Source: Actinoplanes sp. DH11 (GTDB taxonomy: Bacteria; Actinomycetota; Actinomycetes; Mycobacteriales; Micromonosporaceae). Taken from it: a stretch of 64,000 nt of DNA. A model generated the notes under the pieces. The model did not search any database and had not been told where the DNA came from. It saw only the letters and a list, made by a program, of their open reading frames with translations. A program made the position numbers and the translations under genes. The stretch lies in NCBI RefSeq assembly GCF_020873875.1, contig NZ_JAHWGU010000022.1, positions 1-64,000 of the forward strand, given 5' to 3'. This document shows, in pieces, positions 50,167 to 58,837 of this stretch (positions are counted from its first letter, which is position 1; each line of letters opens with the position of its first letter).

Positions 50167-52898
50167 TGTTCGTTCTCCTTCGGAGCATGTGTAGCCGTGG
50201 CGGCGGATTCGGCAACGCCGTCCGTCCGCCCTCGTTGCACTCCTCGGTGGTACGAGGACAACAGTCCTCGTACCTCATCCGGATTGCGACGATGTTGCGT
50301 ACGCGGTGGGCTCTGCACCCCGCCCGGCACCAGCTGCGCCTGCGGGATCCGCTTGGGGAGGCCCGACCGGGTGGTGCCGGCGTCCTGCGGCGCGGTCGCC
50401 GCCATCGCCCGCAGCCAGCCGTCGTCCGCCTTGGTGCGCCAGCGGTCCTCGGCGGCCTCCCGGGGCCTCGGGACGGCACTCACCGGGGCCGGTGGCGCCT
50501 TCCGGGTCACCGACGGGGCCTCCTGGGCCGCCGTCGGGGCCTCCTGGGTCGCCGGCGGTGCCGCGATCACCGGAGCCGGCAGCGGTGGGCCTGGCGGGGC
50601 GGAGACCGGCGCGGGCGGAGGCGCGTATCCCGCGGTCGGCATCCCGTGCGGCACCGGAGCGCTGTCGGCCTGGTCGAACCAGTCGTGCTGCATCTCCAGC
50701 CGGATCGGATCGCCGGCGGCAGGCCCGGGCTCAGCCGGCACGGCCCGGGTCGGCTCGGGCTCCGCTTTCACGGCCCGGGTCGGCAGCGGCGGCCGGTCCG
50801 GCGTCGGCTGCAGATCCAGATCGGTCACCGGGCCTTCGAGCGTGATCGGCCGGCGGATCATCGGCTCGGGCGGCATCGGCACCGACCGGACCGGCGGCCG
50901 GGGCTCGGCAAGCGCCGGCAACGGACCGGGACGGGTCCAGCTGGCGGCCCGGGACGGCACGGCGACCGGCGCGCCCGGCAGCACCGCCACACCGGCCGGC
51001 AGGGTGACCTCGGCGATCGTGCCGCCCTCGCTGCCGGGGCGCAGCTCGACGCTTATCCCGTGCCGGGCGGCGAGCCGGCCGATCACCGCGAACCCCATCA
51101 GGCGGAACGCGCTCACGTCCACCTCGGACGGTTCGGTGAGCCGCCGGTTGATCTGCTCCATCTGGTCGTCGGAGATGCCCAGCCCGCGGTCCTCGACCTG
51201 GACCACGGCGTGATCACCGGTACGGCTGCCGTGCGCCATCACCAGGGTGCTCGGCGGGGAGAACCGGGTGGCGTTGTCGAGCAGCTCGGCGATCAGGCGG
51301 ACCACGTCGTTGACGGCCGCGGCGGAGACCAGCACGTCGGTGTCGATCGAGCCGAACTCGATCCGGTGGTAGAGCTCGACCTCGCTCTGGGCGGCCCGCA
51401 GCGCGTCGATCAGCAGCGCGTCCTCACGGCGCGGCGCACCGACCTCGGCGCCGGCCAGGACCAGCAGGTTCTCGTCGTTGCGGCGCATCCGGGTGGCGAG
51501 GTGGTCGAGTTCGAAGAGGCGGGCCAGCCGCTTCGGGTCCTCCTCGGTCCGCTCGATCTGGTCGAGTTCGCCGATCATCCGGTCGACCAGGGCCTGGCTG
51601 CGCCGGGCGAGGCTGAGGAACATCGTCGAGACGCTGGTGCGCAGCGCGGCCTGTTCGGCGGCGACCCGGATGGCCTCCCGGTGCACCATGTTGAAGGCCT
51701 CGGCGACCTGGCCGAACTCGTCGTTGTCGTCGACCCGGATCGGGTCACGGGTCTGCGCGACGATCCGGTCGACGCCACCCTCGCCCAGGTTGTCCGCGTC
51801 CTGCAGACGGGTCACGGCCTCGGGGAGGTCCCGGTTGGCCACCGCGAGCGCGCCCTCGCGGAGCCGCCGGACGGCGAGATGCATCGACCGCCCGAGATAG
51901 ACCGCGACCGCCACGGCCCCGATCAGCACCAGCAGGACCAGGACGAACTCGATGGTGGCGCGCCGGGTGCTGTCGGTGCTGCCGTCCTGGGCGTCCGCCA
52001 CCACCTGTTCGCCGAGCTGGGTGTCCGCGGCACGCAACAGCCCGGTCACCGTGCCGAACCCCTGGACCAGGTCGTTCGGCTGGGTGGCGTCGGGCTGGGC
52101 GGAGAGTCCGTCGGCCCGGGCCAGCGCGTCGTCCTGCACGACCGCGTCGACGAGGGCGACCTGGCGTCCGGTGGCGACCGACCGGAGGTCGGTCAGGGCG
52201 GCGTCCCGGGTGGCTTGCGCCGCGACGATCGCCCGCTGCCGTTCGTCGGTCAACCCCCCGGCTGTACGGGCGACGAACGTCACCGCCGCCTGCTCCGCCA
52301 CCGAGGCCTGGACGCGACCGAAGGCGGCCAGCCCGCGCAGTCCGTCGGCCACCGACCCGGGTTCGGCGATCCGGCTCACCGCGGTCTCGTAGCCGGTGAG
52401 GACGGCGAGGGCGTCGCCGTACCCCTGTGCGGCTTCCGGCACGCCGGTGGACCGGCCGCTGACGGCGGCCCGGACCGCCGGCAACTCGCGGAGGGCGTCG
52501 TCGACCAGGGTGAGGCGGTCGGTGACCGGTCCGGGGATCTCCTCGATCGAGGCCCGACGGGTACGGACGACGTCGGCTCGCGCGTCGACGGCCTTGACCG
52601 CCTCCCGGTACCCGGTCTCGGCAGCGCCGGGATCGGCCAGGTACGCCAGGCCGGCCATCCGCTCGTCGTGCAGCAGCCCGGTCAGTCCGGAGAGCTCGGT
52701 GCCCAGTCCCGCCAGGTCGGCCACCCGGGTCGCGTCACCGGCGCGCTCGCCCACCTCACCGAGTCGTACGGTGGCGAGCACCAACACGGCCGTCAGCGGC
52801 AGGAACAGCAGGGCGGCCAGCTTCGCACGCATGCGCGCGTCCCGGAGCCGCGGAAGGCGACCGCGTCGTGCAGCCTGGGCCGAGGATCCCGTGCTCAC
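50163..52898 (-). CDS. cvnA: Conservon sensor histidine kinase-like protein (CvnA) with NIT domain
   Basis: 911 residues. A membrane helix (26-43), an extracellular helical NIT-type (nitrate/nitrite-sensing-like) domain (about 60-300), a second helix (316-336), a HAMP-like linker, and the H-box FELDHLATRMRRN (His466). The HATPase_c domain has ELLDNATRF (N-box, about 538-546), EDRGLGISD and GFAVIGRLAARHGI. Residues 650-911 are a long Pro/Ala-rich disordered tail. There is no response regulator; output probably goes through CvnB-D. Start GTG after AAGGAGATGTC. Confidence 0.93.
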   Translation of the reverse strand: MSTGSSAQAARRGRLPRLRDARMRAKLAALLFLPLTAVLVLATVRLGEVGERAGDATRVADLAGLGTELSGLTGLLHDERMAGLAYLADPGAAETGYREAVKAVDARADVVRTRRASIEEIPGPVTDRLTLVDDALRELPAVRAAVSGRSTGVPEAAQGYGDALAVLTGYETAVSRIAEPGSVADGLRGLAAFGRVQASVAEQAAVTFVARTAGGLTDERQRAIVAAQATRDAALTDLRSVATGRQVALVDAVVQDDALARADGLSAQPDATQPNDLVQGFGTVTGLLRAADTQLGEQVVADAQDGSTDSTRRATIEFVLVLLVLIGAVAVAVYLGRSMHLAVRRLREGALAVANRDLPEAVTRLQDADNLGEGGVDRIVAQTRDPIRVDDNDEFGQVAEAFNMVHREAIRVAAEQAALRTSVSTMFLSLARRSQALVDRMIGELDQIERTEEDPKRLARLFELDHLATRMRRNDENLLVLAGAEVGAPRREDALLIDALRAAQSEVELYHRIEFGSIDTDVLVSAAAVNDVVRLIAELLDNATRFSPPSTLVMAHGSRTGDHAVVQVEDRGLGISDDQMEQINRRLTEPSEVDVSAFRLMGFAVIGRLAARHGISVELRPGSEGGTIAEVTLPAGVAVLPGAPVAVPSRAASWTRPGPLPALAEPRPPVRSVPMPPEPMIRRPITLEGPVTDLDLQPTPDRPPLPTRAVKAEPEPTRAVPAEPGPAAGDPIRLEMQHDWFDQADSAPVPHGMPTAGYAPPPAPVSAPPGPPLPAPVIAAPPATQEAPTAAQEAPSVTRKAPPAPVSAVPRPREAAEDRWRTKADDGWLRAMAATAPQDAGTTRSGLPKRIPQAQLVPGGVQSPPRTQHRRNPDEVRGLLSSYHRGVQRGRTDGVAESAATATHAPKENEQ

Positions 52899-53356
52899 GA
52901 CATCTCCTTCGTGGTCGTCCCCGCTCGGCTCCGACGTGACAGCCGGCGTATCAGAAGCCGCGGTCCGGCCCCGTCCGGTGCTCGCAGCAAAGCCCGCACC
53001 GATTTCGGCACGGCGGCGATTTCACCAGAACGCCTGCCCCTTTGGGAAGCGTGGAACCTCCCGGAAAGGCCGCTGGTGTCCGGGTGGTAACTGCGCGCGG
53101 GTGCGGCCGGCAGCCATGACGTCCGGTTTGACGTGCGCGAATGTCTCACACGCAACCTTCCGTGAAGCCACCGTCACCCGTCCCGGTCACTGAGATTTTT
53201 TTCCCGTGACCCAGCGAGGTCTCACGTTGGCAAGGATTGGCACGAAGCGACGGACTCGTTGTCCGGCGCCCGCAAGTGTCCACTGCGGACTGACCCATGG
53301 CAAATGACCCCTACGTCGTCTCACGATGACCCACAGTTACAGTTAATAAAGTGACT

Positions 53357-53374
53357 ATCATCGATTTTGATGAT
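53357..53374. promoter_or_regulatory. Inverted repeat in an AT-rich island
   Basis: Six-base arms ATCATC and GATGAT with a 6-nt spacer, in the AT-richest part of this intergenic region and 75 bp before a start codon. A candidate operator, no more. Confidence 0.3.
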
Positions 53375-53435
53375 CAGAACTTTAGGCTGCCTTAATAAGC
53401 GGGCTCCGGACTGGCGCGCCGCCCGGCGCATTCCG

Positions 53436-53441
53436 TAACGT
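53436..53441 (+). promoter_or_regulatory. -10 element of probable leaderless promoter (membrane protein)
   Basis: TAACGT, then GCCCGGC (7 nt), then the ATG at 53449. This favours that ATG over the GTG at 53440. Confidence 0.6.
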
Positions 53442-53448
53442 GCCCGGC

Positions 53449-55320
53449 ATGGCATTTCGGAGCTGGGTGAAGCTGCTGGCCACCACCACCGCGGCAGCCG
53501 CGGTGGTCGGAGCCGGGCAACTCGGCATCGCCTACGGGCTCAGCATGGTCCGGCTCGACCGGGATCTCGACGTCACAGCCAGTGATCAATGGACCGCCCA
53601 GCTCGCCTGGGTGGCCTGGATCGCGATGACCGCCGCCGCGGTCGGCGCGATCGTGGCGACCGGCCTGCGCCCCCGCTGGCGCCCCCAGCCGATCGGCACC
53701 GGCGGCGCCCTCGGCATCGGCCTGGCCGCCGGCCTCGGCGCCCTCGCGGTCATCCCGCTGACCATGCAGCCGGCCCGCGCCGCGTCCGTCGCCGGCGTCA
53801 ACCCGGTCTTCGTCATCGGTGTCTGCGCGGGCCTCGGCGCCGCCGCCGGCATCTTCGCCGCATGGGCCGCCGCCGCGAAAGCGGTCGCCCGCTGGAGCCT
53901 CGGCACCCTAACCGTCCTGGTCTGGGCCGTCGCCCTCATCTCCATCGCGCCGTCCCTGCTGCCCGGCCGCACCCCCGCCGCCCCGATCCGCCTCGGCGTC
54001 CTCGAGGGCAACCTCATCCCGGCCGCGATCACCGAGCACACCCCGTTCGTCACCATGCCGGTGCTCGCCCTGCTCGCCGGCCTGATCTGCGGCCTGGTCG
54101 CGCGCGGCCGCCGCCTGTCGACCCTCGCCGTCGCGCTCAGCGGGCTGGCCGGTCCGGCCCTGCTCACGGTGGCCTACCTGATCGCCGGCCCGGGCGAGGG
54201 GACCCGCTTCGACCTCAACCCGTACTGGGCCGCCATGATCGCCAGCGGCGCCGGCGTACTCGGCTCGGTCCTGGCCGCCGTCCTGCGCAGCTCGGCCGAC
54301 CTCTCGTCGTCCGCAGCCACCGCGTCCGCCTCCCCCTCCCCCGCTTCTTCCTCCGCTGCGGCTCGCGACGCCGCAGGCCGCGACTCCGCAGGCCGCGACT
54401 CCGCAGGCCGCGACTCCGCAGGCCGCGACTCCGCAGGCCGCGACTCCGCAGGCCGCGACTCCGCGGGCCGGGGAGCGGCTGCCGGCGGCGCGCCGGGCAC
54501 CGAGTCGGGCCCGTCCCGTGACCGCACCCCCGAGCCCACGCCCCTCCCCCGCCGCGACACCGCAGGCCAGGCCGCACCGAACCCGTCCGCCATCGCCGCC
54601 GCGGCAGCCGCCGCCGCGCAGCGCCCGGCCGAGCAACTGCGCCCCTCCGACACCGGTGTCCTGCCCGCCGTCGACCGCCCGCACCCGCTCGCCGACCTCG
54701 CGAACCAGTCCCCGGCCACCGCACCCAACTCACCGTTCGCCTCCGGCAGCGGCAGCCCGTTCGGCCAGCCACCGTCGGCGACGCCCGCCTACGGTCAGCA
54801 GCACCCCACCGGCCAGTCCTTCAGCCAGCCGCCCGCAGGCGCGCCCTCTGCCGGTCAGCACGCGCATGCGGCGTCCACCGGCCACCAGCCCGCACATGGG
54901 CCGTCCACCGGCCGGCAGTCACCGGGTGCGCCGCCCGCCGGTCGGCAGCCCCAGGCCTCGCCGTCCCCCGGCCAGCCCCAGGGTTCGCCGTCCTTCGACC
55001 AGCAGTCGTCGGGCGCCGCTCAGCGCTTCTCCGGCCAGCAGGAGCCGAACCCGAGCCCACGCCGTGGCTGGCGGACTCGCCGCTCGGCGCAGGAGAACCC
55101 ACCCCCACCGGCGGGCAACTCCTTCGACGGCTTCGCCACCGGCAACCCCGGCCCGCGTACCGGCATCGACACCGCCGAACACCCCCGCATCACCGCCGCG
55201 ATGCCCCGCCCCCCGGCCATCGAACCGACCTCGATCAGTGGCCCCCCGGCCCAGCGTGGCCCGCGCGGCCAGCAGGAATCCGAGTACGTCAACTGGGTCA
55301 ACGGCCTCGGCGGCTCGTAA
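53449..55320 (+). CDS. Polytopic membrane protein with repetitive disordered tail
   Basis: A 623-residue protein of no family I recognise. The first 290 residues have about eight hydrophobic helices (WVKLLATTTAAAAVVGAGQL; LGIGLAAGLGALAVIPL; VLALLAGLICGLVARG and others). The rest is cytoplasmic low complexity: seven AGRDS repeats (about residues 308-343), then Gln/Pro/Gly/Ser-rich sequence, ending in SEYVNWVNGLGGS, a compact C-terminal motif that may be an interaction site. The repeat DNA is 15 bp (54371-54475). A terminator follows. Possibly an envelope scaffold; function unknown. Confidence 0.78.
   Translation: MAFRSWVKLLATTTAAAAVVGAGQLGIAYGLSMVRLDRDLDVTASDQWTAQLAWVAWIAMTAAAVGAIVATGLRPRWRPQPIGTGGALGIGLAAGLGALAVIPLTMQPARAASVAGVNPVFVIGVCAGLGAAAGIFAAWAAAAKAVARWSLGTLTVLVWAVALISIAPSLLPGRTPAAPIRLGVLEGNLIPAAITEHTPFVTMPVLALLAGLICGLVARGRRLSTLAVALSGLAGPALLTVAYLIAGPGEGTRFDLNPYWAAMIASGAGVLGSVLAAVLRSSADLSSSAATASASPSPASSSAAARDAAGRDSAGRDSAGRDSAGRDSAGRDSAGRDSAGRGAAAGGAPGTESGPSRDRTPEPTPLPRRDTAGQAAPNPSAIAAAAAAAAQRPAEQLRPSDTGVLPAVDRPHPLADLANQSPATAPNSPFASGSGSPFGQPPSATPAYGQQHPTGQSFSQPPAGAPSAGQHAHAASTGHQPAHGPSTGRQSPGAPPAGRQPQASPSPGQPQGSPSFDQQSSGAAQRFSGQQEPNPSPRRGWRTRRSAQENPPPPAGNSFDGFATGNPGPRTGIDTAEHPRITAAMPRPPAIEPTSISGPPAQRGPRGQQESEYVNWVNGLGGS
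54371..54475 (+). repeat. 15-bp in-frame tandem repeats (AGRDS)
   Basis: GCAGGCCGCGACTCC is repeated seven times with almost no change, within the coding frame of the membrane protein. The near-identity at DNA level implies recent expansion, so copy number probably varies between strains. Confidence 0.9.
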
Positions 55321-55340
55321 GCCCGCGCAGCTCTCCACAC

Positions 55341-55377
55341 ACGCATGGCGGTCGTCCCCCGGACGGCCGCCATGCGT
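55341..55377 (+). terminator. Terminator after the membrane protein gene
   Basis: 17-nt arms (55341-55357 with 55361-55377) with one G-U-type mismatch and a CCC loop, 20 bases after the stop codon. It isolates the riboswitch module downstream. Confidence 0.75.
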
Positions 55378-55554
55378 CGTTCCGCCCGGTTTCCGGCCGG
55401 TCCTTGCCCGGGTGGCGGACGGTCCTGCCGCCCTTTAGCACCCGAACTGCACTCAGGTGAAAAAACCTCGAAAAAGGCCCCGGAAATGTGCCCTCTAACG
55501 CTTAGCCGGACCCGGCCCCGACCGAAAAACCTGGCGTAAGCAAATCGAGCATCC

Positions 55555-55636
55555 GCTCGGCCGATCAGAGCAAACCCGGTGCGAACCGGGGACGCAAAGC
55601 CACAGGGCCCACCGGGCCGGCTGGGTTACCGACCAA
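55555..55636 (+). ncRNA. Cyclic di-GMP-I riboswitch (GEMM-I)
   Basis: All invariant GEMM-I blocks are present in order: AGCAAACC; a stem CCCGGT-GCGA-ACCGGG (55575-55590) closed by a GNRA tetraloop; GGGACGCAAAGCC (receptor side); a second GC-rich stem-loop (55601-55621); and GGGTTACCGA. These form the c-di-GMP pocket and tetraloop docking known from this class. The aptamer ends just before the AAGGGGAG ribosome site and ATG of the next gene, so control of translation or of an early stem is likely. Whether ligand turns it on or off cannot be told. Confidence 0.9.
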
Positions 55637-55651
55637 GGGGAGACCTTCACT

Positions 55652-56071
55652 ATGCGCAACATGATTCAGCTTCTGGGTGGCCTGGCCGTCGCGGGTGTCG
55701 TAGCAGCCGGCGGTGCTGCCTTCACGGCCTCCGGCGTCGAGAGCACCGTCGCCACCCCGAGCGCCCTGATCGGCGGGGCGGTCACGCACAACGTCGTGGG
55801 CGCGGTGATGAGCGGGATCACCTACGACGTGGCCGGCACATACAAGGAGCAGGTGACCGGCTTCCACGTGTCGCTGGCGGACGGCAACGCCACGGCGATC
55901 CCGGCAAACGCCACGGTGGCGGTCGTCGTCACCGGCAACGCCACCAACGCGTCCGGTGCGACGGCCACGTGCACCCGCAACAGCGCCCCGACAACGACGT
56001 GGGACTGCGCTCCGACCAGCGGCTACTACACCGCGATCTCGCAGTTGAGCGTCTCCGTCACCCCTGCTTAG
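55652..56071 (+). CDS. Small secreted surface protein under riboswitch control
   Basis: 139 residues. Signal region MRNMIQLLGGLAVAGVVAAG followed by GAAFTASGV, reminiscent of actinobacterial secreted proteins with an AFTxxG motif after the hydrophobic core and of SipW-dependent substrates. The mature part is rich in Ala, Thr, Val and Asn, has beta-strand character and two Cys (TATCTRN, TWDCAPT) likely to form a disulfide. Acidic and aromatic residues are few. The next gene, 24 nt downstream, is a SipW-like signal peptidase. I infer a surface or fibre subunit made in response to c-di-GMP. Start ATG with GGGGAG upstream. Confidence 0.78.
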   Translation: MRNMIQLLGGLAVAGVVAAGGAAFTASGVESTVATPSALIGGAVTHNVVGAVMSGITYDVAGTYKEQVTGFHVSLADGNATAIPANATVAVVVTGNATNASGATATCTRNSAPTTTWDCAPTSGYYTAISQLSVSVTPA

Positions 56072-56095
56072 TAGGATTCTGTTGATCGACTAGGC

Positions 56096-58837
56096 ATGAA
56101 CCTGCGGTTCGGCTCAGGGCCACCGCGGTGTCATTCGATTGACGGAGCTGACATCCAGCGATCGACCAAGCACGTCGCCATGGCCGCCATCCTCGTGATG
56201 GCGGCCATCGGCCTTTGGGCGGTCCGAACCGGCACCGTCTCGTACCTGGTGACATACGGCGTCAGCATGCAGCCCACCTACTACGCCGGTGACCTGGTTT
56301 TAATCATCAAATCCGATTCTTACGAAGTGGGTGAGATCGCCGCATACCATGGTGCAGGCGGACGAGCCGAGGTGCTTCACCGCATCATCGGCGGTGATGG
56401 CGCGAACGGCTTCGTCTTCAAGGGAGACAACAACCAGTCAATCGACGCCGACAAACCGACTGCCGATCAACTGATCGGCCGAGCCGTGGTCCACATCCCC
56501 AAGGGCGGCGTCTGGCTTCAGCCGCTCTTAAGTCCGACCGGTCTGGGAGTAATCAGCTTTCTCCTCGTCGGCGGTGGTGCGGCGGCGGCCAAGACCCGCA
56601 GGGATCTTCCTCGTGGCAGCCGGAAGAAAAGAGTTAAGGGCATGTCAGGCCAAGGCGGCTCTCTGGCTGTCGCGGCGGCCGTTCTCAAGGCGATCAGCCG
56701 CCTTCATCCCGCCGTGCGGGCGGTCGCAGTCCTGACAGCGGTGTCCGCTGTTCTCGGAGTCGGACTCGGCGCCCTCGGCTGGATGAAGCCGGCCGTCGAG
56801 ACCGTCACGCCGAACGCCGGCTCCGGTGAGTCGATGACTTTCGGGTACTCCGCGAAGGTTCCCCGGTCAGCGGCTTACGACGGCACGACGGTCTACTCCC
56901 CCGAGCCCGTCTTTCGCAAGGTCGCCAATCTCGTCGACCTGCAGATGACGTATCGAGGCCAACCCGGTCAGATCTCGGTGAGCGCCCGCCTGTCCACGCA
57001 GAGCGGCTGGCATTCGACGATGCGGCTGTCCCAAGCACGGCAGTTCACCGCTGACCGGTACACCCACACCGTGCAGCTGGACCTGGACGCTCTGCATGCA
57101 CGCGCCCAGGCCGCGAGTGAGGCGATCGGCACCGAACTCGGTCAGCTCACGGTCGACGTCACCGCGCCGGTGCGTCATGCCGATGGTTCCACGTTTGAGC
57201 CGACGATCACGCTGGCGATAGATCCGCTGCAGATGATCCTTCCCGATGGACCGTCGAGCTTGGTGGTCGACCGTTCCAGCACCGCGTCCGGACCCGTGGT
57301 GCAGAACCGGCAGATCAGCGCCCTCGGACACCATCTGTTCACCGCCGCGCAGGCCCGCAAGTACGCCGCCGTCCTGCTCACCGTCGCCGTCACCGCCGCC
57401 GTGATCGTCGCGATGCTCGCGCTGCGCAGTGTCCCGCTGCGGACGCGGGCGCAGATCCAGCGCCGCTACCCCCATCTCCTGGTCCCGGTCGAACCGATGC
57501 CCAGCCCGCCCGGCAAGCCGGTGGTGATCGTCGACAACTTCCCGGCACTGGTGAAGCTCGCCGAGAAGTACGGCCAGATGATCCTCACCTGGACCCGCCC
57601 CGATGGCGCCGACGACTTCGTGGTCCGCGACGACGGGGTGACGTACCGCTACCGGATCGTCCCGCCGGGTGTCACCCCGGAACCCGACTCGAAGCCTGCC
57701 CCGGCGAGGCGCCCGGCAGCCCGGAAAGCCACCGGAACGGCGAAGGTGCCCGAGCCCTCGGAGGCGCCACCGGCTCCGGAGGAACGGGTCTCTCCCGAGG
57801 GTGCGGCCGAAGAAGCCACCGAAACGCGAGCCGGCAATACACCAGCCGCGAATACACCAGCCATCGAAACGCAGGGTGCCGAAGTGCCAGCCGCCGAAGC
57901 CCCGGCCACCCCCGAGAACCAAACCGAGGCATCGGCTGACCCCGAGCAATCCCCGGAGACGTCGGCCCGCTCCGAGAACGCATCGGCCGCGCGGGAAAAC
58001 GTTGCTGCCAGCAACAATGAAGGGGGCCACCCCGGCGCGGGCGATCTCGCCCAACCCGGCGCGGACGCTATCGGCCAACCAGGCGCAGAAACTATCGGTC
58101 AAGCCGGCGCAGAAGCTGTCGGCCAACCCGGCCCGGAGGCACTGGGAGCACCATCCGCAGAGGCCCCACCGGCCCCGGAGAAGGCGCCGCAGGAACCGGC
58201 TCCCGAAGGGGAAGGATCTGCCGCCGAAAAGGCCACGGAGAAACCGCAACCTGCCAAACGAGCCCGCCGCCCCCGCAAGAAAGCGGCAGCCGCGAAGGTG
58301 GAATCCGGTAAGGCGCCCCCCGCGAAAGCGACAACCGAGAACGCGGGGCCCGAAAGCGCCAGGCCCGAGAGCGCCAAGCCGGAAAGCGCCGAGCTCGAAG
58401 ACGCCACGCCCGAAGACGCCAAGCCCGACGCGGAGGAGAAGCCGCCCCTCAAACGCCCCATCCGCCGCAAACCCCAGGCCGCCCGCGCAGAGATCGAATC
58501 GCTCGCCGACCTCAATCAGACGTTGCCGAGCGCCCCGGCGGATCCCGCCGAGGCGCCCATCTACGACTTCCTGCTGACGGCGAAAACGACAGCGAAACCG
58601 ACAGCACAGACAGCACCGCAACCAGCAGAACACCCGACAGCGCAACCAGCAGCGCGGCCGGCAGCCCAGCCGGCAGAAAATCCGGCAGCGCAGGCGACAC
58701 CGGAAGCGGCGGAGGATCTGCCGACGCAGCCGGCGGAGCGATCAGAGGAGCAGGCGACCGAGCGGGCAGCAGCCCGCACGGCCGCCCAGGCGGACGAGCG
58801 GACGAGCGATCAGGCCGACGGCGCGACCGGCAGGTAG
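56096..58837 (+). CDS. SipW-like signal peptidase fused to a DUF5305 membrane module
   Basis: 913 residues. Helix 1 (28-45) precedes the S26 catalytic domain: Ser57 in VSMQPTYYAGD and His95 in EVLHRIIGGD, so a Ser/His dyad as in ER-type/SipW enzymes, not the Ser/Lys of LepB; FKGDNNQSIDADKP (109-121) is the late conserved box. Helices at about 145-165 and 205-229 follow. Residues 230-420 form an extracellular DUF5305-like domain, then a helix (423-443) and RYPHLLVPVEP...ALVKLAEKYGQMILTW, its usual cytoplasmic end. Residues 530-913 are Ala/Pro/Glu-rich repeats, probably disordered. It should process the protein encoded upstream. It overlaps thiC by 28 bp at the 3' end. Confidence 0.85.
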   Translation: MNLRFGSGPPRCHSIDGADIQRSTKHVAMAAILVMAAIGLWAVRTGTVSYLVTYGVSMQPTYYAGDLVLIIKSDSYEVGEIAAYHGAGGRAEVLHRIIGGDGANGFVFKGDNNQSIDADKPTADQLIGRAVVHIPKGGVWLQPLLSPTGLGVISFLLVGGGAAAAKTRRDLPRGSRKKRVKGMSGQGGSLAVAAAVLKAISRLHPAVRAVAVLTAVSAVLGVGLGALGWMKPAVETVTPNAGSGESMTFGYSAKVPRSAAYDGTTVYSPEPVFRKVANLVDLQMTYRGQPGQISVSARLSTQSGWHSTMRLSQARQFTADRYTHTVQLDLDALHARAQAASEAIGTELGQLTVDVTAPVRHADGSTFEPTITLAIDPLQMILPDGPSSLVVDRSSTASGPVVQNRQISALGHHLFTAAQARKYAAVLLTVAVTAAVIVAMLALRSVPLRTRAQIQRRYPHLLVPVEPMPSPPGKPVVIVDNFPALVKLAEKYGQMILTWTRPDGADDFVVRDDGVTYRYRIVPPGVTPEPDSKPAPARRPAARKATGTAKVPEPSEAPPAPEERVSPEGAAEEATETRAGNTPAANTPAIETQGAEVPAAEAPATPENQTEASADPEQSPETSARSENASAARENVAASNNEGGHPGAGDLAQPGADAIGQPGAETIGQAGAEAVGQPGPEALGAPSAEAPPAPEKAPQEPAPEGEGSAAEKATEKPQPAKRARRPRKKAAAAKVESGKAPPAKATTENAGPESARPESAKPESAELEDATPEDAKPDAEEKPPLKRPIRRKPQAARAEIESLADLNQTLPSAPADPAEAPIYDFLLTAKTTAKPTAQTAPQPAEHPTAQPAARPAAQPAENPAAQATPEAAEDLPTQPAERSEEQATERAAARTAAQADERTSDQADGATGR

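Larger units (their letters stand above)
52899..53448. other. Divergent promoter region, conservon and membrane protein
   Basis: 550 bases. The left part holds the conservon promoter and leader. The stretch 53330-53400 is unusually AT-rich for this genome and contains an ATCATC-GATTTT-GATGAT inverted repeat (53357-53374). No gene is seen. Confidence 0.5.
55321..55651. other. Intergenic region: terminator, then riboswitch leader
   Basis: 331 bases: the terminator (55341-55377), an A-rich stretch near 55460-55500 that may contain the promoter of the riboswitch transcript, and the GEMM-I aptamer. I could not fix a -10/-35 pair. Confidence 0.5.

Noticed and set aside
55555..55636. Cobalamin or ydaO-type riboswitch
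   Set aside because: The blocks GGGACGCAAAGCC, GNRA loop and GGGTTACCGA fit GEMM-I and not the B12 box or ydaO consensus.
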